A stretch of 64,000 bases of DNA from contig FJOG01000069.1 in the NCBI GenBank assembly GCA_900073065.1, forward strand, positions 62,001 to 126,000, given 5' to 3'. This document shows positions 45,541 to 58,298 of this stretch, piece after piece (position 1 is the stretch's first letter; each line of letters begins with the position of its first letter). Source of the stretch: Phialocephala subalpina. Taxonomy: Eukaryota > Ascomycota > Leotiomycetes > Helotiales > Mollisiaceae. The notes under the pieces are model-generated. The model ran no database searches. It was given only the letters and a program-made list of their open reading frames with translations, and was not told the origin of the DNA. Made by a program: the position numbers and the translations under genes.

Positions 45541-46790
45541 GCCAAAGAATGTCACCGAGAAGTTACTAGCAATATAAGAAATTCAATAATACTCAATAAC
45601 GAAAATGAGTTAAATTATTCTATTCATAAGTAATTTACATGTTACTCTTATTCTATTTAATAATAATTATTATTATTCAATAAATTATTAAATAAAATTA
45701 TATACAAAGAAATAATTTTATTTAATTAATTAAATATACGAAAAAACTTAAGGAGTAAACCTAATTAAGTAAAGTAATTCGCTTATTTAAATTTCGAACG
45801 TTTCGCTAATATCGAAAACTAATAATTCTCCGAATTAAAATTTAAAAAATTTATTTAATAATAAATCGAATAAATTATTTAAAATTATTTCCTTTGGAAT
45901 ATAAATTTATTCGGATATTAAAAATAAATTCCGAAAATTTGAAAATCGAAATATTATTCGATTAATTAAATAATTTATATAATTCGATAATTTTCTCGAA
46001 AATTATTTTTATTTTTAATATAAATAATTTAATAATAAATTATATAATATTTTTTCGAGATTTTTTTTATTTTAAAATATTTTCTTAAATTAATAATATT
46101 ATTAATTAGTTTCAAAATATTATCGAATTTAAATTTAAATTTATTAAATTTCAAAATATATTTTTCAAGAAATTTTATTTTAAAAAAGAAATTTAAAAAA
46201 AATTAATTTAATTCGAATAATTTATATATAATTATTATATTTTATTTTAATTATTTTTAATTTTGAAATAATTAATAATATTTATAAGAAAAAATAAAAT
46301 AAATAAATTATTAATTAATTTATTAATAATTATAAATTATATTTGAAATATTTTTATAAAGTTTTTTTATTTCAAATTTATAAATTTTAAAAATATTAAT
46401 AAATTCTTTTATTATAATATTCTTTTAATATTTATAAAATATTTATTAATTTTTCTTTAAAATAATTTTTTTAATATATTTAATTCTTAATAAAATATTA
46501 CGAATATTATAATTTTTTATAAGAATTAGAAAATATTTTAAAATATTAAAATTCGATAAAAATTTATTTTGGAAATTATTATTAAATTTTCTTATATTTA
46601 ATAATATATTTTTTTCGAATATTTTCTAATATAATTTTTAAAATATTAATTGAATATTTTAATTTATTAATATATATTTTCGTTTATATTAATATTAATT
46701 AATTTTTTAATAAGAATATTTTTAAAAAGAAATTAAACTTTTTATTTATTAATAAATTAAATAAAATTAAATTCAAATTATAAAAATATG
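45541..46790. other. Extremely AT-rich block (left arm)
   Basis: The sequence is almost entirely A and T with many stops in all frames, typical of RIP-degraded repeats or AT-isochores in Pezizomycotina. No coding content. Confidence 0.8.
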
Positions 46791-47045
46791 TGAAGTGTAG
46801 AATAGAAGGAGGCAATAATAAGTCAGATTAATATTAGATTAATCTCTACCCTTTGGCCAGAGATTCAAAGGGCCCTTATATACAGAATAATAACCTAAGA
46901 ATAATAACTGTATAACCCCCGTAAAACCTCCTACGCTACGCGTAAGTTTACGCGAACCCTACGTAGGTTATAAAGGCTACGCAGCCTTAGGTAATAATTG
47001 TAAACCAGCCAGAAGTTGCGCCAGTAGAACATCCAATCCAACACG
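46791..47045. repeat. GC-normal island inside AT block, candidate solo LTR
   Basis: About 250 bases of ordinary composition begin GTGAAGTGTAG and end around CAACACGTGAC, flanked on both sides by AT-only DNA. It contains a TATATA-type box after GGGCCCT and a palindromic CCTACG...CGTAGG cluster. Such islands can be solo LTRs or recently inserted small elements. The exact ends are unclear. Confidence 0.35.
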
Positions 47046-47500
47046 TGACAAAATAAATTAATTTAAAGAAAAATTTCTTTTTAATTTTAAATATTTAAAT
47101 TATTATTAATTAAAATTCTTATTTTAAAATTATTATATAAATATATTTTTTTTAAATAATTAAAATATATTTATTAATATTTAAATTATTTATAAAAAAT
47201 ATATTAAAATATATATAAATTAAATATTATATAATATATTAAAAAGTTTTAAAATCCAAGATAATATAATAAAATAAAATAAAATTAATAATTTATTTAT
47301 TTTTTCAAAAAATTATAATATTAATTATTATTAATAATAATATAAAAAATAATATTTTTAATTAAAATATTTACGAAATATTATTTTATGAAAATTAAAA
47401 TTTTTAAAAGAAATATTTATTATTCAAAAGATATTAAAAAATATTATCAAAAGAAATTATACTCTTCTTAATAATAGAAATATTTATATAGCTAAGATTT
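47046..47500. other. Extremely AT-rich block (right arm)
   Basis: Same character as 45541-46790. Composition returns to normal abruptly near 47500. Confidence 0.8.
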
Positions 47501-50500
47501 TAGTATGGAAGAGGTAGATGCGGGGTAAGAAAGGTGCTATACGAGTGTTTATTTCAGGGACTAAAGCCTAGAGCTTTAGCGATAAGTGCCCTGAAACTCC
47601 AGCACGACTCCCTGAAAGCCAGAGAAAGACGCCTGAAGCCCTTTGAAGTAGAAGCCACTCGTAACCTCCTCGACTTGAGCCATTGAGAAAAGGCTTTGCA
47701 ATGAATCCTTTCGACAAGGTACAAGGCAGAATAGATGGAAGCACTGTTCAGGTTGAAGTAGGTGAGAGGTGCAGTCAAGCGTGACATTGAACGATCAGGA
47801 AGAAATGAATCGAACTCAGACTTGCTGCTTGCAGAATTGCCTGCCTCTTATCGTTCTCCTCAGTTCTGCGAGCATGGATTTGGAACGTTGGAGGTGAATA
47901 TGGCCATGGAAGTATATCATCATAAGTCGGAAGGAAGCTGGAGACTTCTCCAATCCTCTTCCTCATGTCAACGCTACACCCAGAACAGACAAGAATTTTC
48001 TCTCGTCAAAGCACATTCACTGATTACTCAACATCAACGTCCAAGCTCCCAATTATTGGAAGATCATCTCGACGATCTTGGTGGGGCTCAAACTATCGAA
48101 CCACCAGCCCGGTTCGGCATTTCACTTCTTTCTACATACCGTAAGGCTCGAGTTGCCGCTTCTTGGACCCTTCGGCTCGTTGCCGATTTGTATGCAAGGT
48201 GATGTGATGAGTAGGATCAAAGCACTGGAGGTGAGCTTCAGCATTCATCCTCAAGTTCCCCCGTGCACCTTGAGATGGACTAACGTTGAAGAGGAGTAGT
48301 GGAGGAAAGGTTATGTATCCGGCCCGAAAGATTGCGCCGGTGGCTGCGTTGGTTTTATGCGGCTCTCGGTCACTGGAAGTGACTTGGCTCTCGGTGAAAC
48401 ACTGAGGTTGAAGAGTGAGGCCTCGTCACCCGCCTCGTGGTGCCAGCAAAATAGTGTCTCGGACCACGAGCGATGAGGATGTGAGGTTGAATTGAAAGAG
48501 CCTTACGTGGACGGGGCGGGGAAGGGAAGATCTTTATCTCAAAACTGACCCTCGATCCTGATTTTGGGAGCTGTCAGATCGAATGCGGGAGCAGGGACTT
48601 GGACCCGTGATGCATGAACTGTGAAGCTTGCACTGAGCTTGGATAGCTTTCGGTGTTTTGAATCATTGATCAACCGGATTGAAGTAAGCAGTCGCCGACT
48701 GGAAAGTTCTTACGAGGTGAACTTTTGATCGATGAGGGGTTTACGAGCCGTGCGTGAAACATTCCATTTGTGGCTTGAAAAGGAAGCGGTGAACTGAATT
48801 GTCTCATTCATTCTGAGAATCTCGAGGCCGGCGGGTGGCTGAAGAATCTTCAATATCAAGTCCGAAAAAATGCAAGTGAGAGACAATAGAAATCTCATCA
48901 TGAAGTTAAACTTGAGTCTCAATTGCCTCATTGACATCATCGCCAAGCCTCACGACCCGCTCAAACATTTCGCTCACCGTCTTCGAGCTCACCATGATCC
49001 CGATTTTCAAATCTGCTGTGCCTCCTCGCTCATCGCAAATCGAGCAAACCACGAGTAACGTGCCAACGCAGCACGCTGTGGGGAGCCGAGAAGTCACCAC
49101 TCGGAACGAAATCAAGGTTCCACGACACCAAGCTCGTATGTCTCGGGAGCTTGCATCGTCATTCATCTCTTCCTTAAATTTCGTTCCATCATCCTAAAAA
49201 GTTCTCACCCGATCCGACGTCTTCAAAGGACTCTGAACCGCAATTCCCCCGATCTGTTTCAGATATTCAAGGCTCTTCTCATTTTTCGATCTTTCGGTCC
49301 GTCTCGAACCATTCTAGAAATTGAGATTGGAGAACAAGAGTGAGGGGTATCGCCACAGCTGATGTGGCTCATGCAATCGCCAATCGCCAATCGCCAATCT
49401 TCGTTCTCGGCGACACTCAGATCCCTGTCCCGCTGAACATGTGGCTGATGAGGTGCCGGGTGAAGATCTAGAACTTCGAGTCGGTTACTGCTCGGTTGGT
49501 TGGGGTGGCTTTGGTGACAACCGCAGGTTCGAAAGAGGAGAGGTTAGGTTAGGTTAGCGGTGCCATGCATGAAATGAGAGATCAGCACTTTAATTTGATG
49601 GCGGGATCATAGGTGAGGAGGTTGGTTTGCGCTCTGTCGTTCGTACTTTCTCTTTTCTCTATCGATATTCTTGAGATGAAGTTTCAAGAATGGCAGGGAA
49701 AAAAGAAGGGTTTGAAAAGAAGAGGTCGGTACCTGAGTTGAAAAATCTCGGAGACTTCAGAACATGCTCTTGGGTGACTGCAGCAAAAGCAAGGTCTTCA
49801 GCTCCTCAAGGTCGCTTCCGTTTGCTAGCATCGCATCATGGTCAGGGTCCCGCATGAAGTCAACAGGCCTATCCCTGCCAGTATGGGGGAACCTTAAGCT
49901 GCAATCACCTTCTCTCACCCAATAGCTGCACTTGAAAGGAAGTGTTTCAAACGAAATCAGGAACTGATGGGCATGTTCCTGCTGGGGGCAAAAGGTAACT
50001 TTGCCATGAGGAGAATAGATGGGGGGTTGGCGAGCCAACCGATGAAGATCTTAGTAAGAAAATGAGGAGAGTCGCTTAGGCCCGAGATCTGAGATCCTGG
50101 TTGGGAGACGTCACCGGTGGCTGATGCACGAGTGAACCTGCTTGAGTCTTGATGCAGCGCTGCGATGGTCAGCAACAGCAGGACCAGCAGCAATCACTCC
50201 ACTACCATGCCGTGCCAACGCAAGGTCGCAGCGTGGTCGACATGAGGAGAGTGCTGCTCTGAGGGCAATTAATTAAATGTTAATGATACAGTTCTAGATG
50301 CTCAAAGAAGAGATTCATCCTGAGAGTGGGCGAGATGTTCTCTGGGGAAATTAAGGGAAGGTCTGGACAGAGGGGGGACAAACTGAAGGGATTCTGATAT
50401 CGCAGCATCGTTTCTCCGTTTGATGAGGGATTTCAAGGTGATGTCAGACTAAATCGTACCCATGCTAAGATCTCGACTGGGGATGTGAAGCCGTGAGTGG

Positions 50501-51365
50501 TTGGTACTGTATCTTGATTTGAGACATCTGATGGCAGGCTAGACAAAGCCTTGGTTCATCCATTTGAGATGGCACAAGGAACACAAAGGATGAACTGACG
50601 CTGTGTTTGAACGACGGGGGTTATTATGAGGGTAAAAGACCCTAGATTGTTTGAATTGTGACTGAATTTGCTGAAAGAAAGAGTTCTCGTCATTCTCGAT
50701 GCTCCTCACTCTTTGACCACATCATCCTGGGCCTGTAGCTGAGCTCCCGAGATGTGGCTGGGCATCCACTTCCCTGGCCTTCCCTGCATGAAGCGGCGAT
50801 CGGAGTAGAGTGCCATACTGCATACAGCCTAGAATGTACTTGGCGTGCAGGCCATAGCTCTCTATTTTCCGCTTCCAAGCAGGTTCGCCAGCAAACCTCA
50901 TATCAATGGCCTGCTTTGACCTGCATCTGGCAGCTTGCCGACCTTGAATTTGCAGACCAGCCTGCCCCCTCTACGGCATTGCCATGACCTGAAAATCGTG
51001 CTGTCTAGGCCCAATGCAGAGTAGAATGGTGGCACTAGGTACAATTTGAATTTGATTATCTGTGGCACAAGCAAAGTGACTGATCTTGATCCAATCAACA
51101 GCAAGACTTGTCTTAGTCCCAGCCAAGTTGGGTGAATTTGCAAAGCTGGGAAAGCATTGTCACTTTCGGCTGGTCGCTGTCAAAAAGCAAGCGTTGTCCG
51201 CTCCAGATTTGAGCTTGTTCGGTTCTCTCCAAGCTACTTATCACCGTCTTCCCAACAAACTCTCCACGAATTTCAAACTCTCCATCTCCGCATCAACATC
51301 TTCGTCTCCATCTCCAAACGACCCAAACAGCTCCTACAAACATCCATCCGACTCAATTCGTCAAG
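47501..51365. other. 3.9-kb region without a supportable gene
   Basis: Only short frames lacking domains. Minor repeats: four CAATCGC-type units near 49375-49403 and a GGTTAGGTTAGGTTA run near 49543. The last kilobase is probably the promoter/leader of the CFEM gene. Confidence 0.5.
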
Positions 51366-52647
51366 ATGAAGTCTACAGTTATCCTCGTTGGCGCCTTCGC
51401 CGTCTCCGGTCTTGCTCAGAGCATCTCCGATCTCCCATCCTGCGCAGTAAGTCTACCTCCAAGCATATTGCGCGCATCCAGGAGACTTCAATCGTCTTCG
51501 AGGACTGTCTCCTCCATCAAGACGCGTCTGCGAATCCTCAATGGCTCTGCGACCTCGATCTTCGCGTTGGCCGTTGCTAACATGATCAACAGCAAACCTG
51601 CATCAACAACATGCTCGCCTTGGCTCCATCTCTTGGATGCTCCTCCACCGATGCCGCCTGTCTCTGCACCAACCAGAACTTTGGCTATGGTATCCGTGAC
51701 TGCTCCAACGCAGCTTGCGCTGGTACTGAGGGTGCTGCTGCCTCTGCCATCGCCTACGGACAAGCCTACTGTGCTAGTACGTTCGAATTGTTCTTGGGAA
51801 TGGGACGAGAACTGACATGTTTCAAGGTGCTACTGGCGGATCTGGTACCTCTGCTACTGGAACTGGTGCTTGTAAGTTTGCTCCCATCTCGATCGCGAGC
51901 ATAGCTAACATTTGCTAGCTGGCGTCACTACCTCCACCGGCTTGACCACCATTACTTCGGCTACCGGTACCACTACTTCGACTGCAGGCGTAAGGAACAT
52001 CGTTTGTTGACTTGGGAATATGGGCTGATATAAAAATAGGCTGGTGCGGGTGGATCGTCCTCTGCTATCACAACCTCTGCTATCGTCTCCGAGATCACCT
52101 CCGGCGGTTCTACCATAGCAACCACTCTTGGCTCGACCACAATCTTCGGTGGCGGCGGTGTTGGTGCTTCCGGTACTTCCTCAGGTGCTTCGGGTGCTTC
52201 AGGTGCTTCAGGTGCTTCGTCCTCCGCTATCACCACCTCTGCGATCGTTTCTGTTGAGACCTCCGGCTCCTCTTTGATCACTACGACTATCGGCTCGACT
52301 ACAATCTTCGGCGGTGGAGCTGCTGGTAGCGCTTCATCTGGTGCCTCTGGTGCCTCTTCGAGAGCTTCATCTGCAGCCTCCGGTGCCTCGTCGAGCGCTT
52401 CATCTGCTGCTTCAGGTGCTTCCTCGCGAGCTTCGTCGGTCTCTTCCAGCATCGCAAGCGCTGCATCCTCCGTAAGTCCTGGCCCTTCTCTGTCATGCAT
52501 CCATTCTAACCTCAACAGCTCTCCTCGCACGCATCATCCGCCGCGTCTTCTGCTACCGCTACCTCATCCTCCACCGGTGGTGCAGCTCACCCCACCGTCT
52601 TCGCAGGCATGGCAGCTGCTGCTGGTCTTGCTGCTTTCATCCTGTAA
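51366..52647 (+). CDS. GPI-anchored CFEM-domain cell-wall protein
   Basis: Exons are 51366-51446, 51593-51776, 51827-51871, 51919-51989, 52040-52471 and 52519-52647, giving 313 aa. The signal peptide MKSTVILVGAFAVSGLAQ is followed by a CFEM domain with exactly eight cysteines (first SCA; CINNMLALAPSLGC; DAACLC; RDC; AAC; YC). The aspartate of TDAACLC is at the position that binds haem iron axially in characterised CFEM proteins. A Gly/Ser/Thr stalk with two similar blocks (AITTSAIVS...GSTTIFGGG) follows. The C-terminus, GGAAHPTVFAGMAAAAGLAAFIL, has the hydrophobic GPI-anchor signal. It is expected at the cell wall or membrane, with roles known for the family in haem/iron capture, adhesion or virulence. 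Which one applies is unknown. Confidence 0.93.
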
Positions 52648-54306
52648 ATCGACTCGTCCAACAATTCCTGCGCATAGATTCCCGACCAAGCAACTCGTTT
52701 CCTAATCGCATACTACACATACGGATGGGAAAATAATGGACAGAAATAATTGGGTGGTAATAATATGGTTCGGATGGGTGGTGACTTGCGGATACCCTTG
52801 GCTTTTCGATTCTTTGCTCATATTTGCCCTTTGTTGGGTCAAGTACTTTTTTGCGACTTTCTTTTAACTAAGGACTTACGATACGACATTCATGCATGAA
52901 AGAGCTGAGGATCTTTGCATCTTCGAGGGAATTGAATTTGGGAGGTAATGAAAATAATGCATATTATGTCTGGGACTGGCCAGATAACTGACGATGGATG
53001 GATCATGGATCGGAAAATAAGACGTGCATTCTTGTTCTTCCTAGTTGGGTCGGATGTACCGCTGTCTCTGGACTGGGTGTTGATGACGCGATGATAGTAT
53101 GAGAGCGATTTGAATGGAAAATGTTATAATAATGTTGCTTGTCGCATGAAAGAGCTGAGGATCTTTGCATCTTCGAGGGAATTGAATTTGGGAGGTAATG
53201 AAAATAATGCATATTATGTCTGGGACTGGCCAGATAACTGACGATGGATGGATCATGGATCGGAAAATAAGACGTGCATTCTTGTTCTTCCTAGTTGGGT
53301 CGGATGTACCGCTGTCTCTGGACTGGGTGTTGATGACGCGATGATAGTATGAGAGCGATTTGAATGGAAAATGTTATAATAATGTTGCTTGTCTGAGAGA
53401 CGACGACGAACACACCACGGAGTTTTCTTCTGCCTTTTCTTTTAGGCTTGCATAATTATATTTCAGCGAGGTGACGCTGAAGTTTCAGGTACTTATTGCT
53501 GGGTTTGGGTGCCTGTTACTGAGTTCGGCGCGATGTTCATGTATCTGTATTAAGTATCTTTTGATTAATGGTTTTGCTTGCTTTGACTTTTAATTTTGCG
53601 ATTCAGGGCTTTGTTTTGATTTCGCTTTGGTTTTGATTTTGCTTGTATTAATTGTGGTGATGAATTTGGAGGTGCTGAAGTTTCAACGCATGCATCGCTG
53701 TGGTTTGAGGCGGCTGATCACTCAGATGCAGCGTGATGGTTGCACTACATTCGTTTGAGTTTTTGGTGCAGGTTCTTGAGATTGAGTGGTTGAATTGTTG
53801 ATTTGCTTGTTTGTTGTTGCTGTAGGTCGAGAAGTTGAGTACTGAGGCGAGGTAGGAATAACACCGCACGGTATAAGCGTATTGCAATGAGCTCTTTCTA
53901 GTGTTCTGTTTGTTATATGCCACACAATCATTCTTCGCAAAAAGAAGAGGCTGCAGGAAAGGCGGTTCTCGGAAAGCTTCCAATGGAGGTCAGGTGGCTG
54001 AGCTGTCACCTGTGCATGTTCAGAGCCTTGCATCCAATCATCCCATGTAGCACAAAACATTAATTGGTGGCCCTCTTTTGAGACAACATGAGAAGGCAGA
54101 CGCTAAGGCATATTTTTCACAGCCTTAGAGCCTTACCATGCCGACAGCTCTATCTCCTTTTTAATAATTTCATCCACGAGAACCGTGCAGCCTCATCGCA
54201 CCTGGAAGCGTTCTGCAGACAGCCTCTGCCTTGCCATTTCTTGCTCAACTATTTGTTTGATCTTTCGTGCACGAGGAAACGATAGACAGCAACAGCGTCC
54301 TGGGTC
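52648..54306. other. Intergenic region containing a tandem duplication
   Basis: Apart from the 250-bp duplication at 52894-53393, no gene or domain is seen. The last few hundred bases should hold the promoter of the NLR at 54307. Confidence 0.55.
52894..53393 (+). repeat. Perfect 250-bp tandem duplication
   Basis: Copy 1 (52894-53143) and copy 2 (53144-53393) appear identical base for base, starting GCATGAAAGAGC and ending TTGCTTGTC. The unit sits about 250 bp downstream of the CFEM stop. It is either a very recent duplication or an assembly artefact. Confidence 0.97.
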
Positions 54307-57300
54307 ATGGACCCCTTCACTGCCATCGGTCTCGTGGGCAACATCATCACATTCATCGACTTCGCCTTCGAAATCGTCGGTACAGCCAAGGCTATCCACA
54401 GCTCGACCACCGGGAACACGTCAGAGAACGCAGAGCTGGAACGGCGTAATGAGAGAGTCACTAGATTGGCGAAGGATTTGCAATGTTCGAAGCCGCAGGC
54501 TGCCATGACCAAAGATGAACGCCAATTGAATGAGTTGGCTGTCGATTGTGTTAAGCTGTCAGGAGATCTCCAGAAATTACTAAACGAGCTGAAGACGAAG
54601 AAGCCAGGATCGAAAAGGGCTGCTTTCGGGGCGGTGGTGCGAAACGTGCGAAAGAGGGGCAAGAAGAGTGAGCTTGAAGTGAAGCTTGAGAAGTGCCGGG
54701 AGACATTGCATCTTCAGCTCACAAGCACATCAAGGTATGTCACTTGCTCCGTAAACAAGTCACAGCTCCTAATGTAATCAGATCTGAGACGCTACGACAG
54801 CTTGACCGAGTCTTGAAGTCGGGAGAACTTCAGAAAAACGAGCTGGTCTCCCTTCAAGGCAATGTCGAAGTACTTCGCTCTTCTCTGGAAACAAAACATC
54901 TTGGTTCAGATGACCTGGAGGCCATTTGTTCTGTTTTGAATCAGTCTGATCAAGCTCTAGCAAAGGTGTATTCAAACCTCATTCTTGATGGTCTGAGATA
55001 CGAGAATATGAGTGACAGATTTGGGGACATCATGGAAGCTCATGTCAAAACATTCGATTGGATTATGGGTCCGACAAATGTTGATTCTGAGGAGTACGAT
55101 TCTGATACCGAGGACGGTGATTCCGAAGGGGACGATGATGCAATCCAGGATAACGAGAGTAACAAATCTAACAAGGGCGAGAACCGGCTTGAGAATGAAA
55201 CAGAAAGCGATGACGAGTCTGAGGCGGCAAGAGACTCTCTTGAAGAAGCAGAACGTCAGAGGGATGAAAATCTGCGCGGGGTGGCAAGAGACATCTTTCT
55301 CAATTGGCTGGAGCATGGGAATGAAATCTTCCACGTATCTGGAAAGCCTGGTGCGGGGAAATCAACACTGATGAAATATCTTTGCGAACATGATCAAACG
55401 AAAGAGTTGCTAGAGCTCTGGTCGGGAAACAAGCAACTTATCTTTGCCAAGTTCTTCTTCTGGAGACCCGGAACCGAATACCAAAAGTCACTCAAGGGCC
55501 TTCGCCGAAGTCTTTTGCATTGTGTCCTTGATCAATGTCCGGATCTCATTCCAACAATCTTCCCTAATCAATGGGACAATGCGAAATACCATAGCACTTT
55601 ATATTTTGACGAGGACGAGGTCAAAAGAGCCCTCGATCGCACCATGAAGCAGGATGATGTGTACGATCAACGGAAGTTCGTCTTCTTCATTGATGGGCTC
55701 GACGAATTTGAAGGAAACCACAACGACATTGTCCATCTACTCGTCGACTGGGCCTCAAAAAGAAGCAATATCAAGATATGTGTATCCAGTAGAGAGTACT
55801 TGATATTCCAGGAAAGATTTGCCAAATATCCTAGGATCAGACTTCACGAGCTGACTCGACACGACATTTCGATGTATGTTCAAGACACGCTTGCAGCCAA
55901 TGAAGACTTCCGTTCGCTGTATAAAGCCGACCCAAGGCTTGCAGATCTAGGAGAACTAATCGTGGACAAGTCCGAAGGTGTCTTCTTGTGGGTCTCACTT
56001 GCGGTCAGAACCATTGAGCAAGGATTACTTGCCCAAGATCATTTTGAAGATCTGATAGAGAAGATTGATGCTCTCCCTAGCGAGCTGAATGACTTGTTCC
56101 AATACCTATTTGAGTCGATAAAACGCAGCCATCCGAAGGATCGCAGGGCCGCAATTCGCACGCTCGCAGTTGTTGCAAACTATCATCTCTCGGAGCGGGT
56201 CCCATTAGAGTTAACACACTACTCCTTCCTAGAAGACTTTGAACGGGACTCAGACTTTGCAACAAAGCTACCTATCTGCGATATGAACAAACATACTTTC
56301 CAAGCAAGATTGAAGAGATCGCAGAAAAGAGTATATGAGCACTGCAAAGGATTCCTCGAGGTCGTGGATAGTCGTGAAGGCACACAGGCCCCCTTCCGCG
56401 GACAACACGTCAAATTTATACACCGCTCGATCACCGAATTTCTCCAAGAAAAGGCCGTCAGCCAAGCTATGGAGTCTGATGTGCATGACTTCGATCTTAT
56501 TGGCTTCAGCTGTCAAAGCTGGTTGGCGGAGCTAAAGTTTCTCGAACCAGAGGAAGAATACTTTACCCAAGGACGCCAGTCCACTATCCCGACCAAGTTT
56601 GTGTCTGACTTAAATCATTTTATTATGAACAAATATGATCTAGGAGCTACCGGTTCTCGACTGTGTAAAGTCATTGATCAACTGGTCAGTGTGGTCATCA
56701 AAAGAGTGAAGGAAGACAGAACTTCACCTTGGCCAATCTATCGTCAATCTAGCCTCCAGAGCCGCAAATCTAACGGGGCTAATTACGAGCATAATGATAT
56801 TGTTCGCCACCCCTCCATGCATATTATATTGTGTGCCATGGCGCACGGAGTGTACGAAGTCCTTTTTATGGATATTGCTGAAGGGCTGAAGCTATGCCCG
56901 GGTCAGGAGCTGGACGAAATGCTGGGCGTTGCACTTTTCTCTGGACCCTGGGGACCCTGGAGAACCTGGGTTAGAGCTAGAATACTGGCGAGCCGTCTAG
57001 CAAAAGTACTGGCATACTGGTTTGAGCACGGTGTGTCGGTCAACTCCTCTGGTGGTTTTAAAGAATGCTGCTCCTGTTGGCGTACCGTACTCCTCTGTGC
57101 TGTGCTCGGATTGAGATTACTAGGCTGGAAGAAGTCTACCGACCCATTTGAGCCAGTTTTAAGAGTTTTCCTGCTTTATGGTGCCGAATCGCAGTTCTGG
57201 CTGAAGTTTGGCCCTCGCTACCGTGGCACCAAATCTGCCATTGAAGTCGTCCGTGTAGTGCTTCAATTCGGAAACAATCGGGAGGAGCCATTTGAACCCT

Positions 57301-57761
57301 TTTATGTCCTGGACCACCCATTCTCGCGCTCGAAATCGCTAATCGACCTGGCCGAGGAAAAAGATGGCTTGCTCTGTTTTGAGGATATTGTGCAATTCTG
57401 GTTTCCACGGCGGGGTAAAGTATTGAAAGAACTCATTCGTAGGAATATGGCCAGAGGAGGGGTGCCAGATCAAAGTGAGCTGAACGAATTGAAAGCGTCC
57501 CCTGGCTGGGACCTTGATGTATGGAAAGGAATCACTTGTGAAAAGGACAGGCCACTGTTTTCGGAATTTATTGATGAGTCGCAGTTGGAGAAAAATGGGT
57601 TCTCCGTCCCAGAGACACCGAACACACTCTATGATCGGGGGGACAATTTCCCGGGAAGCAAGCCGCTAATCGAGAGATTCGAAGAGACCCTGCGATTGAA
57701 GAACGAAGCTTCTGGAGACAGTCCGGCCTTTTACCAAAGAGACGAAGGAGACGGCTGGTGA
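54307..57761 (+). CDS. NACHT NLR without recognisable C-terminal repeats
   Basis: Exons are 54307-54734 and 54782-57761 (47-bp intron, GTATGT donor), giving 1135 aa. The N-terminus MDPFTAIGLVGNIITFIDF is the fungal STAND N-terminal domain (to about residue 150), followed by a helical linker and an acidic tract (EEYDSDTEDGDSEGDDD). The NACHT domain has Walker A GKPGAGKST near residue 330, Walker B FVFFIDGLDEFEG near 445 and the KICVSSREY sensor. FIHRSITEFLQEK is the conserved winged-helix-type block. The last 450 residues have no ankyrin, TPR or WD repeats I can recognise, so ligand sensing may use a divergent C-terminal domain. It is probably an intracellular sensor in allorecognition or defence, by family analogy. 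Confidence 0.9.
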
Positions 57762-58298
57762 CAGGCTTATATTCTTGTTCCGATAGATAGCAGCGCTTCC
57801 AGCACTACCAGGACTTCTCAACCACGCTTTATTCAGCATGGCTTGGATTGGCTGACATGATAATTATTAAGAATGAGTTCCATAGATCAACCCAGCGGCC
57901 ATTGAGTAAGAATTCGAGATCGAAATGCAAGAAGCTGAGAGGTGAAGACTACGAACTTGGTTAAGCCTCAAGATCCCCTCTACTTTGACTATAAACAACA
58001 ATAACATCGAATTGCAATGCAAGAAAATCGAAAGACATAAGATTTCGGCCTAGGTAGAGCGATGAGAGATCTGCAAAAGGTTGACACAAATTCCTTCGAT
58101 GTCTAGGCCGTTCTTGTGCACGCTCTTCTTGGGGTACCTTCGGTCGCTTTTGGAACCGGTTTCTGTGGCCCCGTTCGCGCGGCATCGCTTCTCGCGGAGG
58201 CCTTGCTCTTGCTGCTCGTGCAATGACTTGACTTGTTGTGGCTCCCGGTAATGTTGCATGTCTGTTTTCGACATTCAAGCTATATCTCTTCACCTGCT
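57762..58298. other. Convergent intergenic region with a coding-like frame
   Basis: It lies downstream of both the NLR (+) and the COX18-like gene (-). A minus-strand frame at 58050-58274 (SLHEQQEQGLREKRCRANG) is lysine/arginine-rich and could be an alternative last exon of the COX18-like gene. I saw no convincing splice that bypasses the TAG at 58299. Confidence 0.4.

Noticed and set aside
49543..49558. GGTTAGGTTAGGTTA run as possible interstitial telomere repeat
   Set aside because: Only about three imperfect units and not the TTAGGG fungal telomere unit; too short to mean anything.
51973..52530. Minus-strand 185-codon frame rich in Glu/Ala/Pro
   Set aside because: Antisense mirror of the Ser/Ala/Gly-rich CFEM stalk; composition is forced by the sense repeats.
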